DNA of 38,343 bases from Candidatus Nomurabacteria bacterium (GTDB lineage Bacteria; Patescibacteriota; Minisyncoccia; Phycocordibacterales; CAIJYI01): NCBI GenBank assembly GCA_943356445.1, contig CALREZ010000009.1, forward strand, positions 1-38,343, written 5' to 3'. Both the position numbers and the translations under genes were made by a program. How positions within the stretch are numbered: position 1 is the first letter of the stretch; each line of letters starts with the position of its first letter. Positions 8,897-16,967 of this stretch are shown here, piece after piece. The notes under the pieces were generated by a model. That model worked only from the letters and a program-made list of their open reading frames with translations, was not told the origin of the DNA and made no database searches.

Positions 8897-8925
8897 TTGC
8901 CATATACCCTTTTCCTTTATATGAT
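8897..8925 (+). promoter_or_regulatory. Putative promoter of AAA-type ATPase gene
   Basis: TTGCCA - 17 nt - TATGAT. Confidence 0.5.
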
Positions 8926-8960
8926 AGGAAAAGTTCTTTTTGTCTGAAGAGGTTCTTTGT

Positions 8961-9476
8961 ATGCGCAAATATGTCTTAACCGGCGGGCCGTGTGCCGGAA
9001 AAACTACGGTTCTTAATATCCTTTCCAAACGCGGATATATGGTTTTAGAAGAAACCGCAAGAGTGATTATAGAAAAAGAAGTCGCCGAAGGAAGCGATAT
9101 TCTTCCCTGGAAAAACGCAAAAGCATTCCAAGAAAAAGTGGCATGGAAACAGTTAAGAAAAGAAGTTTTTGCGCCGCGAAGTCCAATACTTTTTTTGGAT
9201 CGCGGCATCATTGACGGATACGGGTATTCTATTCTGGAAAAAGTGACCGCTCCAAAGGTTATTTCTTGGTTCGGAAAAAATCGGTATGATAAAGTTTTTC
9301 TTCTTGAACCGCTTCCCTTTTACGAATTGGACGAATCGCGGATGGAAGATCAGGCGTTTGCGTATGCCGTTCACGAAGAAATACGAAAGGCGTATGTTCA
9401 TTTCGGACATGATATTATTTTAGTACCGGTACTGCCTCCGGAAGAACGAACGGACTTTATTTTGGAAAGAATATAA
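8961..9476 (+). CDS. ATP-binding protein (AAA_28/NadR-kinase-like P-loop)
   Basis: MRKYVLTGGPCAGKTTVLNILSKRGYMVLEETARVIIEKE...LDRGIIDGYGY; ATG at 8961 preferred over 8940. Confidence 0.75.
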   Translation: MRKYVLTGGPCAGKTTVLNILSKRGYMVLEETARVIIEKEVAEGSDILPWKNAKAFQEKVAWKQLRKEVFAPRSPILFLDRGIIDGYGYSILEKVTAPKVISWFGKNRYDKVFLLEPLPFYELDESRMEDQAFAYAVHEEIRKAYVHFGHDIILVPVLPPEERTDFILERI

Positions 9477-9485
9477 GTCTACAAA

Positions 9486-9512
9486 AAACGACCCTTTTTA
9501 AGAGGGTCGTTT
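9486..9512. terminator. Bidirectional terminator hairpin between convergent genes
   Basis: AAACGACCCT ... AGGGTCGTTT with T tracts. Confidence 0.75.
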
Positions 9513-9523
9513 CTTTTTTGTCT

Positions 9524-9739
9524 TTATCTTCCGACGAATGGGAGGAGTCCCATAATGCGGGAGTTTTTGACAGCCAAAGCGAGTTTGCGTTGGTTTTTGG
9601 CGCTCGTGCCCGTTTTCTTCCTGGAGATAATTCTCGCATACGGATCAAGAAACTTTTTGAGGAGCTCCGTATCTTTATAATCAATATGTTTGATGTTATT
9701 TGAAGAAAAATAACACTGCTTTACTTCCTTTTTTTGCAT
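9524..9739 (-). CDS. rpsR: 30S ribosomal protein S18
   Basis: [50 protein letters not shown]. Confidence 0.95.
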   Translation of the reverse strand: MQKKEVKQCYFSSNNIKHIDYKDTELLKKFLDPYARIISRKKTGTSAKNQRKLALAVKNSRIMGLLPFVGR

Positions 9740-9759
9740 AATACTTTATTTATTTTTTC

Positions 9760-10233
9760 CTAGAACGGGATATCTTCTAAATTAACTTCTTCTTCCGGAT
9801 ACTGAATGGTATCCATCGGTTCGGGTTGTTTGGCGTTGCCTGCTCCGGTTTGCGGTCTCGGCGCATTTCCTCCTTGAGATTGAGGCGCTCCGGTCGGAGC
9901 TCCCGTTCCCGGACGAGGTCCGAATTGGACGCGGTCGGCAACGATCTCGGTGCGGTAATGTTTTACTCCGTCTTTATCCCAGCTTCTGGTCGTCATGCGG
10001 CCTTCCACCAAGACGGAACTTCCCTTTGTTAAATAACGAGCAACGTTCTCGGCCTGTATCCCAAATACCACCACATTGTGAAAATCAGTAAAATCCTGCT
10101 TCACCCCGTTCTTATCCTTTCGCGTAAAATTGGTCGCGACGGAGAAAGAAGTGACTTTAATGCCCGACGGCAGAGCTTTTATCTCCGGGTCTCGCGTTAA
10201 ATTTCCGATTATGATGGCTTTGTTAAGATACAT
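9760..10233 (-). CDS. ssb: Single-stranded DNA-binding protein
   Basis: MYLNKAIIIGNLTRDPEIKALPSGIKVTSFSVATN...; C-terminal acidic tail NLEDIPF. Confidence 0.96.
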   Translation of the reverse strand: MYLNKAIIIGNLTRDPEIKALPSGIKVTSFSVATNFTRKDKNGVKQDFTDFHNVVVFGIQAENVARYLTKGSSVLVEGRMTTRSWDKDGVKHYRTEIVADRVQFGPRPGTGAPTGAPQSQGGNAPRPQTGAGNAKQPEPMDTIQYPEEEVNLEDIPF

Positions 10234-10255
10234 GTTTTGAAAGTTCCTTTAACTC

Positions 10256-10783
10256 TTAAGCGATAATGAGGTCGTCAATCGTTTTGTCTAACTCCGCTTC
10301 GTTGATGATCTCTTTCGGCTCTTCTTCTTTTGTTGCTTCCTTCGGGGCTGATTTGATCGGCTTTGAGGCGAAGGCGGCAGGTTTTCTGGTAAGCGTATTT
10401 TCTCTGACGGTTTTGATGATGAGGTAACGCAATACGTTTGGTTCCGCATCAAGGGCTTTTTTGAGTTTCAAAACGCCCTTCGGTTCGCCGTCAAATTTGA
10501 CCCATCCGAAATATGCATTTTCAAACTTCGTTTTCTTGTTTGAGAACACCTTATACATCGGATAAGATAAGGCTAAAAGCCTGGGATTTTCTTCGGCAAA
10601 AGTGGTACCTCCTGCCGCCGTGATCGCCTCTTTGATGCGACCTGACTCTTGTTCGAGATCCGCTTCCTGTACATAAGGAAGAAGCAAGTACCCTACTTCA
10701 TACACACGGGTCTCAGTCTCTAATTCTTTTAATTCTTCGTTTTCCATAAGCGCCATACTAACAAATATATCCATATTATGCAA
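10256..10783 (-). CDS. rpsF: 30S ribosomal protein S6 (start may be internal Met)
   Basis: YEVGYLLLPYVQEADLEQESGRIKEAI...YPMYKVFSNKKTKFENAYFGWVKFDGEP; in rpsF-ssb-rpsR order. Confidence 0.88.
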   Translation of the reverse strand: MHNMDIFVSMALMENEELKELETETRVYEVGYLLLPYVQEADLEQESGRIKEAITAAGGTTFAEENPRLLALSYPMYKVFSNKKTKFENAYFGWVKFDGEPKGVLKLKKALDAEPNVLRYLIIKTVRENTLTRKPAAFASKPIKSAPKEATKEEEPKEIINEAELDKTIDDLIIA

Positions 10784-10820
10784 GGGTTGCGGGAAATTGT
10801 CTTTAGTCCTTAAGAAATTG

Positions 10821-11204
10821 TTAAATGGGAGTTTTCCGTGAAATTTTATGGCCTTTTTTTACCGCCTCGTCTATTTCAGAGGAAATATACCATGAATAGT
10901 ATAAGTAAAATCCATAGGAAGCGCTCATACTATCATCATGTCCAAGAAACATTTTTGCGGCCAGTTTTACGTCCTGCAAAAGCTTGCCGTAAAGCATTTC
11001 GTAGACATTGTTTTCCATATCAAACAAAGAAAGAGCTGTTTTAATAAGGGGTTTAAGATATTCTGCAGTATTATCAAAATTTTCCGTATCTTTTTGAAGA
11101 ATGAGAATCTCTTCTTCTCTTGATTTTGGTATAAAGTCTTTTTTCAATCTCACGATTTCGGTTATGTCTTTCTCTTCAAAGGAGACTTTTTCTTCGTTTT
11201 TCAT
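10821..11204 (-). CDS. Hypothetical protein
   Basis: 127-aa ORF, MKNEEKVSFEEKDITEIVRLKKDFIPKSREEEI... Confidence 0.55.
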   Translation of the reverse strand: MKNEEKVSFEEKDITEIVRLKKDFIPKSREEEILILQKDTENFDNTAEYLKPLIKTALSLFDMENNVYEMLYGKLLQDVKLAAKMFLGHDDSMSASYGFYLYYSWYISSEIDEAVKKGHKISRKTPI

Positions 11205-11289
11205 ATAATTCTAAGAATATATCTCTATTAGAACACACAATGATAAAAAAACACAGGGAAACTTGAAATACAGAAAAAGAAGACAAAAA

Positions 11290-11315
11290 GTACCCAAAAC
11301 TCTCGTTTTGGGTAC
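11290..11315 (-). terminator. Terminator after 385-aa coiled-coil gene
   Basis: GTACCCAAAAC-TCTC-GTTTTGGGTAC followed on - strand by CTTTTTG. Confidence 0.75.
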
Positions 11316-11328
11316 AACTATGCTGTTT

Positions 11329-12444
11329 TTATGAACCACGGAGCTTTTCTTCTCCTTCTTCAATCCACTGCTCCAATTTTGCTATCCATTCTTTTTTGGA
11401 CTCAATTTGCTCTTCTGATTCTGAAATCCAACCGGAGACTCGGTCGTAATAACTCCCCTGTCTCGCATTTGAGAGTTTTTCTTGCAGATCAGAAAGATGA
11501 TGTTCCATGCGAGAGAGATCATTAACCGCCTTTTCGTGTTTTTCACGATTGATTTCAAGATTAGACAGAATACGATTTTTCCATTCAGTATGGCGATTTT
11601 GCTTTTCCTCGCGGAAAACTTGTCTTTTACTGTATTCTTCTGATTTCTCTTCTTTGAACTTTTTCCATTGTTCATTCAAAAATTCACGAGCTTCAGTAAT
11701 AGCTTTAAAACATTCCTGTTTGTGCTCATAAGTCATTTTGTGTTTATTTTCAGTAAGAGTTTTACTGGATTTTTTTATCACGTCATCTAGTTTTTTCATT
11801 GACAAACGAAACACATCATCAAATTTATCCTCACCCGCACAAGGAATCAATGCTCCCATTGTCACCGCGCCCAAAAGTAACTTTTCCCCAAAATTGGACA
11901 TTTGCACACTCGAATAAGTAGGAGCAGATTTTGCAAGAAAAAGATCATTTAATATCTCATTCCTGTAATCGCGAGCGGAATAAAATTCTTTATTACTTCT
12001 TTCTTCAGACTCTTTGTTTTTAATAGCAGTACATTTTTCATTAAACTTAGTCCAAAGCCTTTCTCTGTCCCCGTGAGAAAGTTTTACTGTTTTAAACATT
12101 TGAGAAACTTCGCGTATCTTTTTCCATTGTTCAGCATAACTATATTTGGAAAAAATATCACTGGATTCCTGAATACATTCAATTTCACGTTCCAATTGTT
12201 CAGTGTTTCTTTTTTGCTCATCCCGAAACTCTTGTTGTTTCGTTTTATGCTCTTTATACAAGCTATCAAATTGTGTCCACAAGTTTTCCCTGTCCTCACG
12301 GCGAAGCTTCAAACTTTTGAACATTTGAGATATTTCATCGGCCGTATCACGGAAAGTTCTGCTTCCCGGAACCAAAAGAGAGATTTTCTCTCTTATCATT
12401 TCTGCATTAGCATGAAGTTCATTCTTTTCTATCGGTTTATTCAT
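11329..12444 (-). CDS. Coiled-coil hypothetical protein with DUF349-like repeats
   Basis: Two internal repeats: EISQMFKSLKLRREDRENLWTQFDSLYKEH and EVSQMFKTVKLSHGDRERLWTKFNEKCTAI; ATG at 12444 preceded by GAAAGGAAAAG. Confidence 0.7.
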   Translation of the reverse strand: MNKPIEKNELHANAEMIREKISLLVPGSRTFRDTADEISQMFKSLKLRREDRENLWTQFDSLYKEHKTKQQEFRDEQKRNTEQLEREIECIQESSDIFSKYSYAEQWKKIREVSQMFKTVKLSHGDRERLWTKFNEKCTAIKNKESEERSNKEFYSARDYRNEILNDLFLAKSAPTYSSVQMSNFGEKLLLGAVTMGALIPCAGEDKFDDVFRLSMKKLDDVIKKSSKTLTENKHKMTYEHKQECFKAITEAREFLNEQWKKFKEEKSEEYSKRQVFREEKQNRHTEWKNRILSNLEINREKHEKAVNDLSRMEHHLSDLQEKLSNARQGSYYDRVSGWISESEEQIESKKEWIAKLEQWIEEGEEKLRGS

Positions 12445-12471
12445 TTTTGCTTTTCCTTTCAAATTACAAAA

Positions 12472-12502
12472 AACTATACCAGACATTGTGTCTTGTATAG
12501 TT
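12472..12502. promoter_or_regulatory. Operator-like palindrome upstream of 385-aa gene
   Basis: AACTATAC-C-AGACA-TTG-TGTCT-T-GTATAGTT. Confidence 0.5.
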
Positions 12503-12549
12503 ACTGAAATATATTATTAGTTATTTTTTGACTTTTGTCAATAATTACG

Positions 12550-13341
12550 TTATGTAATTTTAAAAATACGAAAAGCGTTTTCTACCATGGCGATGCGGAC
12601 TTTTTCGGGGTCTTCGTTCCGGATCTTTGCTAGGGCTTTTACCACTTCTTGGACGTATATCGGTTCGTTTCTTTTTCCTCGGTATGGAACGGGAGCAACG
12701 TAGGGAGAATCGGTTTCGGAGAGGATCATGGAAAGAGGGGCGTATTGTACGGCTTCATCGTAGTCGTGCGTAAAGGTGATAACGCCGGTAAAGGAGATGG
12801 TAAAATCAAGATTAAAGTATTTTTTTGCGGTTTCGGCGCCTTCGGAGAAAAAGTGGATATTCCCTCTTAACTTTTCTCCATATTCTCGTTTTTTAGAATG
12901 AAGAATATCAAGGAGGTCGGGGTGGGCCTCGCGACAGTGAATCATCAGAGGTAATCCATGAGAAACCGCAAATTCAAGCTGAGTTTCAAACAGAGCTTTT
13001 TGGCGAAGTTCTTCTTTTCTTTTTTCTTCGGGAACCCGCGAATAATCAAGACCGCATTCGCCTACGGCGATGACTTTTTTATGGTTTGAGAGATGGCTGT
13101 AAAATTCTTCGTTCCAAACTTCCCCGTTATTATCGGTCGGATGAAGACCGATGCAGGCAAAAATTCCTTCATGATCGTTCGCCAAAGAAACGGCTTTTTC
13201 GGACATGGCCTGATCCGTTCCAACAACAACAGAATAAACGCTCGCTTCTTGCATACGAGAAAGAGCAAAAGCGCAATCTTCGGAGAATTGCGGGTCATTG
13301 AGATGAGAGTGGGCGTCAAAATAGAGAGGGGTGGTAGACAT
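12550..13341 (-). CDS. tatD: TatD family hydrolase/DNase
   Basis: YFDAHSHLNDPQF, AVGECGLDYSR, LPLMIHCREAHPDLLDIL, ILSETDSPYVAPVPYRGKRNEP. Confidence 0.95.
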   Translation of the reverse strand: MSTTPLYFDAHSHLNDPQFSEDCAFALSRMQEASVYSVVVGTDQAMSEKAVSLANDHEGIFACIGLHPTDNNGEVWNEEFYSHLSNHKKVIAVGECGLDYSRVPEEKRKEELRQKALFETQLEFAVSHGLPLMIHCREAHPDLLDILHSKKREYGEKLRGNIHFFSEGAETAKKYFNLDFTISFTGVITFTHDYDEAVQYAPLSMILSETDSPYVAPVPYRGKRNEPIYVQEVVKALAKIRNEDPEKVRIAMVENAFRIFKIT

Positions 13342-13372
13342 AAAAGAGTTTTGAAATTACCTTCAAACGTTT

Positions 13373-13397
13373 CGGGCGGGGTTACAAACCCCGCCCG
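13373..13397. repeat. Hairpin CGGGCGGGGTT-ACA-AACCCCGCCCG (same family as 1935-1959)
   Basis: Perfect 11-bp arms with compensatory changes relative to 1935-1959. Confidence 0.85.
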
Positions 13398-13409
13398 GAG
13401 ACGAACAGA

Positions 13410-14312
13410 CTAACTGCCGAGGAAGTTATAAGTTTCAGGAACTCCGAGGCCGGCAACAATCGCGTGAACAATAAGCCATGCAGCAAGAGCTAAGGGGAGT
13501 CCAAAAACTATAACATTTACAAAAATAGTCTTAGCTTTTCCGATATTGGACGGATTTACTCCTGCTGTCAAATAAAGATAACCAGCATACGCAAAAGAGA
13601 TTGCAGCAAGAGGTACGGCAATAGCAAACAACAAGAAGTTTATAATCCTCTGGATTAAGGAAATGATGTCGTTAAAACCGCATTGATTGGCGGCGTCGGG
13701 GCCTTCGCCGGTTCCGCATTGGACGAGTCCACTGAGGAGACTACCGGATTGATTCGTATTGTTTCCTGCATTATTAGCGGAAGTATCCGTATTGGCGGCA
13801 TTTTGATCTGCTGCCGTATCTGCGACGCAGCAAGTTCCACTATTCGGACAGGTTTGGGAAATTGAGTGGGAACCAGTACCGCATGCCCCAGCAAAACAAG
13901 TTCCTCCGGAGTTCGCGCAAGTGGAAACTGTTTGGGCTGATGCCGGCACGCAGCAATCATAAATACCGCAAACCGGATCTGCTGGCTTGCTGTCGGTAGC
14001 GGCACAACCGCTTACCATACAAGTCCCCGTCCCTCCGGCGCAAGAAACCACCTGGGTTTGACCGGTGGATTGACCGGTCTGATTTGTTTGATCGGAAACT
14101 GTATTTTGTTGACAGGTATGACCTCCTGCCACACATTCGGCTTGCGAATTAAAACATTGGGGTGTTACGAAACCGATGTAGTACCACTGTCCGTCACCAC
14201 AAGCAACGGTAGCATGAGAAAAATTTGCCGCGGTTAATAACAAAAGAAAAACGAATGCGGAAAATACCGCCGTAATCGTTTTTGAAAAACCGCGAGAGAG
14301 AAAGTATTTCAT
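13410..14312 (-). CDS. Cys-rich secreted protein with C-terminal TrbC/VirB2-like pilin region
   Basis: Signal peptide; Cys modules ending in CCV; C-terminal two TM IINFLLFAIAVPLAAISFAYAGYLYLTAGVNPSNIGKAKTIFVNVIVFGLPLALAAWLIVHAIVAGLGV. Confidence 0.75.
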   Translation of the reverse strand: MKYFLSRGFSKTITAVFSAFVFLLLLTAANFSHATVACGDGQWYYIGFVTPQCFNSQAECVAGGHTCQQNTVSDQTNQTGQSTGQTQVVSCAGGTGTCMVSGCAATDSKPADPVCGIYDCCVPASAQTVSTCANSGGTCFAGACGTGSHSISQTCPNSGTCCVADTAADQNAANTDTSANNAGNNTNQSGSLLSGLVQCGTGEGPDAANQCGFNDIISLIQRIINFLLFAIAVPLAAISFAYAGYLYLTAGVNPSNIGKAKTIFVNVIVFGLPLALAAWLIVHAIVAGLGVPETYNFLGS

Positions 14313-14330
14313 ACTTTTAGTATACCTTTT

Positions 14331-15863
14331 TTATCTCCGAGGAAAAAGAGGAGTATCCACATGTCTCACGGAAAAAGTGTTGGCGGTTCCGTCTTCGGAG
14401 AGCGTAACGCCGAGAATTTCGTCTATTTTCTTGGAAGTTTCCGGCATGAACGGGGTGAGCATATGAGTGATCGCATGTATTCCATACAGCAAATTCGCCA
14501 GTACCGCTTCGGTTTTTTCTTGATTGGTTTTGATAAGTTTGTACGGTTCGTAATCGGTGACGTACCCGTCCAGTTTTTTTATGACCGCCCAAATCGTATC
14601 GGTCGCGCGATTCAATTCATATCGTTCCATGTGTCCATGATAGGCAGGAAAAACTTCGTGATTGAGATAATCCTTCACGGAAATATCCGGCGCGCCGTCT
14701 TTCCCTTTCAGAAGAACTTCCATTTCATCTTTCATTTCCGCTTTTCCTTCAAAATAGGTTTCGGTCATTTTTATCGTGCGAGAGACAAGATTTCCGATGC
14801 CGTTCGCGAGATTGGCGTTGTAACTTTCCAAGAATTTTTCTTCGGTGAAATCGCCGTCTTCAAACGGAGAAAGATCGCGAGAAAAATACGAACGGAGCGC
14901 TTCGGAACCGTACTTTTCCACAAATTCTTTCGGATCAACGACGTTGCCGATAGATTTTGACATTTTCTTTCCGCCCGAAGTAATAAAACCATGGACGAGA
15001 ATTTCTTTCGGAAGAGCCACTCCCGCTGAGAGAAGCATAGCCGGCCACAAAAGCGAGTGGAAACGAAGAATGTCTTTGCCGATAACATGAACATCTGCCG
15101 GCCAGTATTTGGTAAAATTCGTTTCGTCTCCGCTTCCGTAACCGAGAGCGGAAATGTAATTCGTCAGGGCATCGCACCACACATACATGACTTGATTCGG
15201 ATCTTCGGGAACCGGAATACCCCACGGAATCTGGCTTTGCGGACGGGAAAAACTCACATCGGAAACTCCCTCTTTAATGAGGGCGATAATCTCGTGTTTT
15301 CTCGCTTCGGGTACGATGCGAATCTCGTCATTCTCCAGTTTTTGCCGTATGATATCGGCGTATTTGGTGAGGCGGAAGAAATAATTTTCTTCTTCCACTT
15401 TTTCGGGAGGAACATTGTGGTTCGGACAAAGACCGTTAATGAGATCTCTCTCTCCGACGAAAGCTTCGCAGCCGACGCAGTACAGTCCGGTATATTTTGA
15501 TTTGTAGATATCGTCTTTCTCGGCGAGTTTTTTCCAGAGGGTTTGCGCGCCCGGCCAGTGCTGTTTTTTGTCGGAGGTGCGGATAAATCCATCAAAAGAG
15601 GAATTGATGGAGGCGTAAAATCTTTGGAATTCTTCGGCGTTCTTATCAACGAATTCCTGAACGGGCATTTCGTTCTTTTCGGCGGTTCGGCAGATCTTGG
15701 TTCCGTGTTCGTCGGTACCGGTCAAGAAAAAAACATCCATACCGCGATTTCTTTTGTATCGCGCGATGACGTCCGCCAAAAATTCCTCATAGGCATGACC
15801 CATGTGAGGCGCGGCGTTGGCATACGCGATGGAAGTGGTGATATAAAATTTGGGATTCGGCAT
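14331..15863 (-). CDS. metG: Methionyl-tRNA synthetase
   Basis: TTSIAYANAAPHMGHAYEEFLADVIARYKR, GTDEHGTKI, GGKKMSKSIGNVVDP. Confidence 0.97.
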   Translation of the reverse strand: MPNPKFYITTSIAYANAAPHMGHAYEEFLADVIARYKRNRGMDVFFLTGTDEHGTKICRTAEKNEMPVQEFVDKNAEEFQRFYASINSSFDGFIRTSDKKQHWPGAQTLWKKLAEKDDIYKSKYTGLYCVGCEAFVGERDLINGLCPNHNVPPEKVEEENYFFRLTKYADIIRQKLENDEIRIVPEARKHEIIALIKEGVSDVSFSRPQSQIPWGIPVPEDPNQVMYVWCDALTNYISALGYGSGDETNFTKYWPADVHVIGKDILRFHSLLWPAMLLSAGVALPKEILVHGFITSGGKKMSKSIGNVVDPKEFVEKYGSEALRSYFSRDLSPFEDGDFTEEKFLESYNANLANGIGNLVSRTIKMTETYFEGKAEMKDEMEVLLKGKDGAPDISVKDYLNHEVFPAYHGHMERYELNRATDTIWAVIKKLDGYVTDYEPYKLIKTNQEKTEAVLANLLYGIHAITHMLTPFMPETSKKIDEILGVTLSEDGTANTFSVRHVDTPLFPRR

Positions 15864-15877
15864 AAAGTTTATCAGAA

Positions 15878-16912
15878 TTAATTTTGGGCAATCTTCTCTA
15901 TTTTTCTTTTTTCCAGATCGTTTACGAACTCCATAAGAGCGGCGGCGAACGGAACCGAGAGTATGAGCCCCATAAAACCGCCGAGTTTTGTACCAATAAG
16001 GAGAGCGATAATGACGAGTATCGGCGGCACGCCGACGACTTTGCGGACAACAATCGGATAAATAAGATGATTTTCAAACTGCTGGATAATGACGTAGAGC
16101 GCGATAGTCATAAAACCGAGCGGGGCGCTCACCGTAAAACCGATCATGACGGCGGGAATAGCAGAGATAGTCGGACCAAAAACGGGAATGAGCTCAAAAA
16201 GGGCGGCAATCATCGCCAGCATGAACGCCTGCGGAACCTGGAGGATAAGCAAACCAAGATAGACAAGCACTCCGACCATCACACCAAGAAGAAGCTGTCC
16301 CTGCATCCACTTCCCTATTTTCGCCTGCGAACGATACCAAAGATCTATGATATACTTCTCGTTTTTCGGAGGAACGATGATTTTCAGAAAATTTTCTATC
16401 CCTCTTTCTTGAACGGCAAAATAAAAAGAAAGAACGAGAACAAGAATGAAGTTGAGAACGCTGTTGAAAACTCCAGAAACCGTCTGCGCGATATTTCCGC
16501 CAGAAGCCGGGCTGGGAGAAAACTGAGAAATGAGATTGTTCAGAATGGTCTGATAATTAAAAACGTCATTCCACGGATTCCATTGACCAAGAAAACTCAA
16601 GTACTGCGGGAGTGAGGCGAAAAAATGAGAAAAGTCCTGCAATAAAGGCGGGAGGAAAAGAAAGAACGAACCGGCGAAGGCTCCGAGAAAAAGAATGTAA
16701 ACGATAAGAACGGCGGGAATTCTCGGAATTCTGCGCTTAACAAACCATTTTGTGGCCGGTTCAACCGACGAAGCGACAACAATGGAAGTCAGCAAAACAA
16801 GGACAAGATCCGAAAGCAAATAGAGCACGTAGAAAAGAATAAAGACCAAAAAAGCCTTTATCATCGTGCCGACGCTTATGCTGATAATCGTGTCGCCTTT
16901 GTTTTCTTTCAT
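15878..16912 (-). CDS. AI-2E family transporter (PerM-like)
   Basis: Multi-TM; LLLGVMVGVLVYLGLLILQVPQAFMLAMIAALFELIPVFGPTISAIPAVMIGF; ATG at 16912 preferred over 17071. Confidence 0.9.
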   Translation of the reverse strand: MKENKGDTIISISVGTMIKAFLVFILFYVLYLLSDLVLVLLTSIVVASSVEPATKWFVKRRIPRIPAVLIVYILFLGAFAGSFFLFLPPLLQDFSHFFASLPQYLSFLGQWNPWNDVFNYQTILNNLISQFSPSPASGGNIAQTVSGVFNSVLNFILVLVLSFYFAVQERGIENFLKIIVPPKNEKYIIDLWYRSQAKIGKWMQGQLLLGVMVGVLVYLGLLILQVPQAFMLAMIAALFELIPVFGPTISAIPAVMIGFTVSAPLGFMTIALYVIIQQFENHLIYPIVVRKVVGVPPILVIIALLIGTKLGGFMGLILSVPFAAALMEFVNDLEKRKIEKIAQN

Positions 16913-16967
16913 AATGTTTTGATTATACACATATCTACTCGTTTTTCCAGCCGCGTCAAACAAAAGG

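Noticed and set aside
13655-14005. 116-aa - strand ORF
   Set aside because: Alternate frame inside the Cys-rich pilin-like gene
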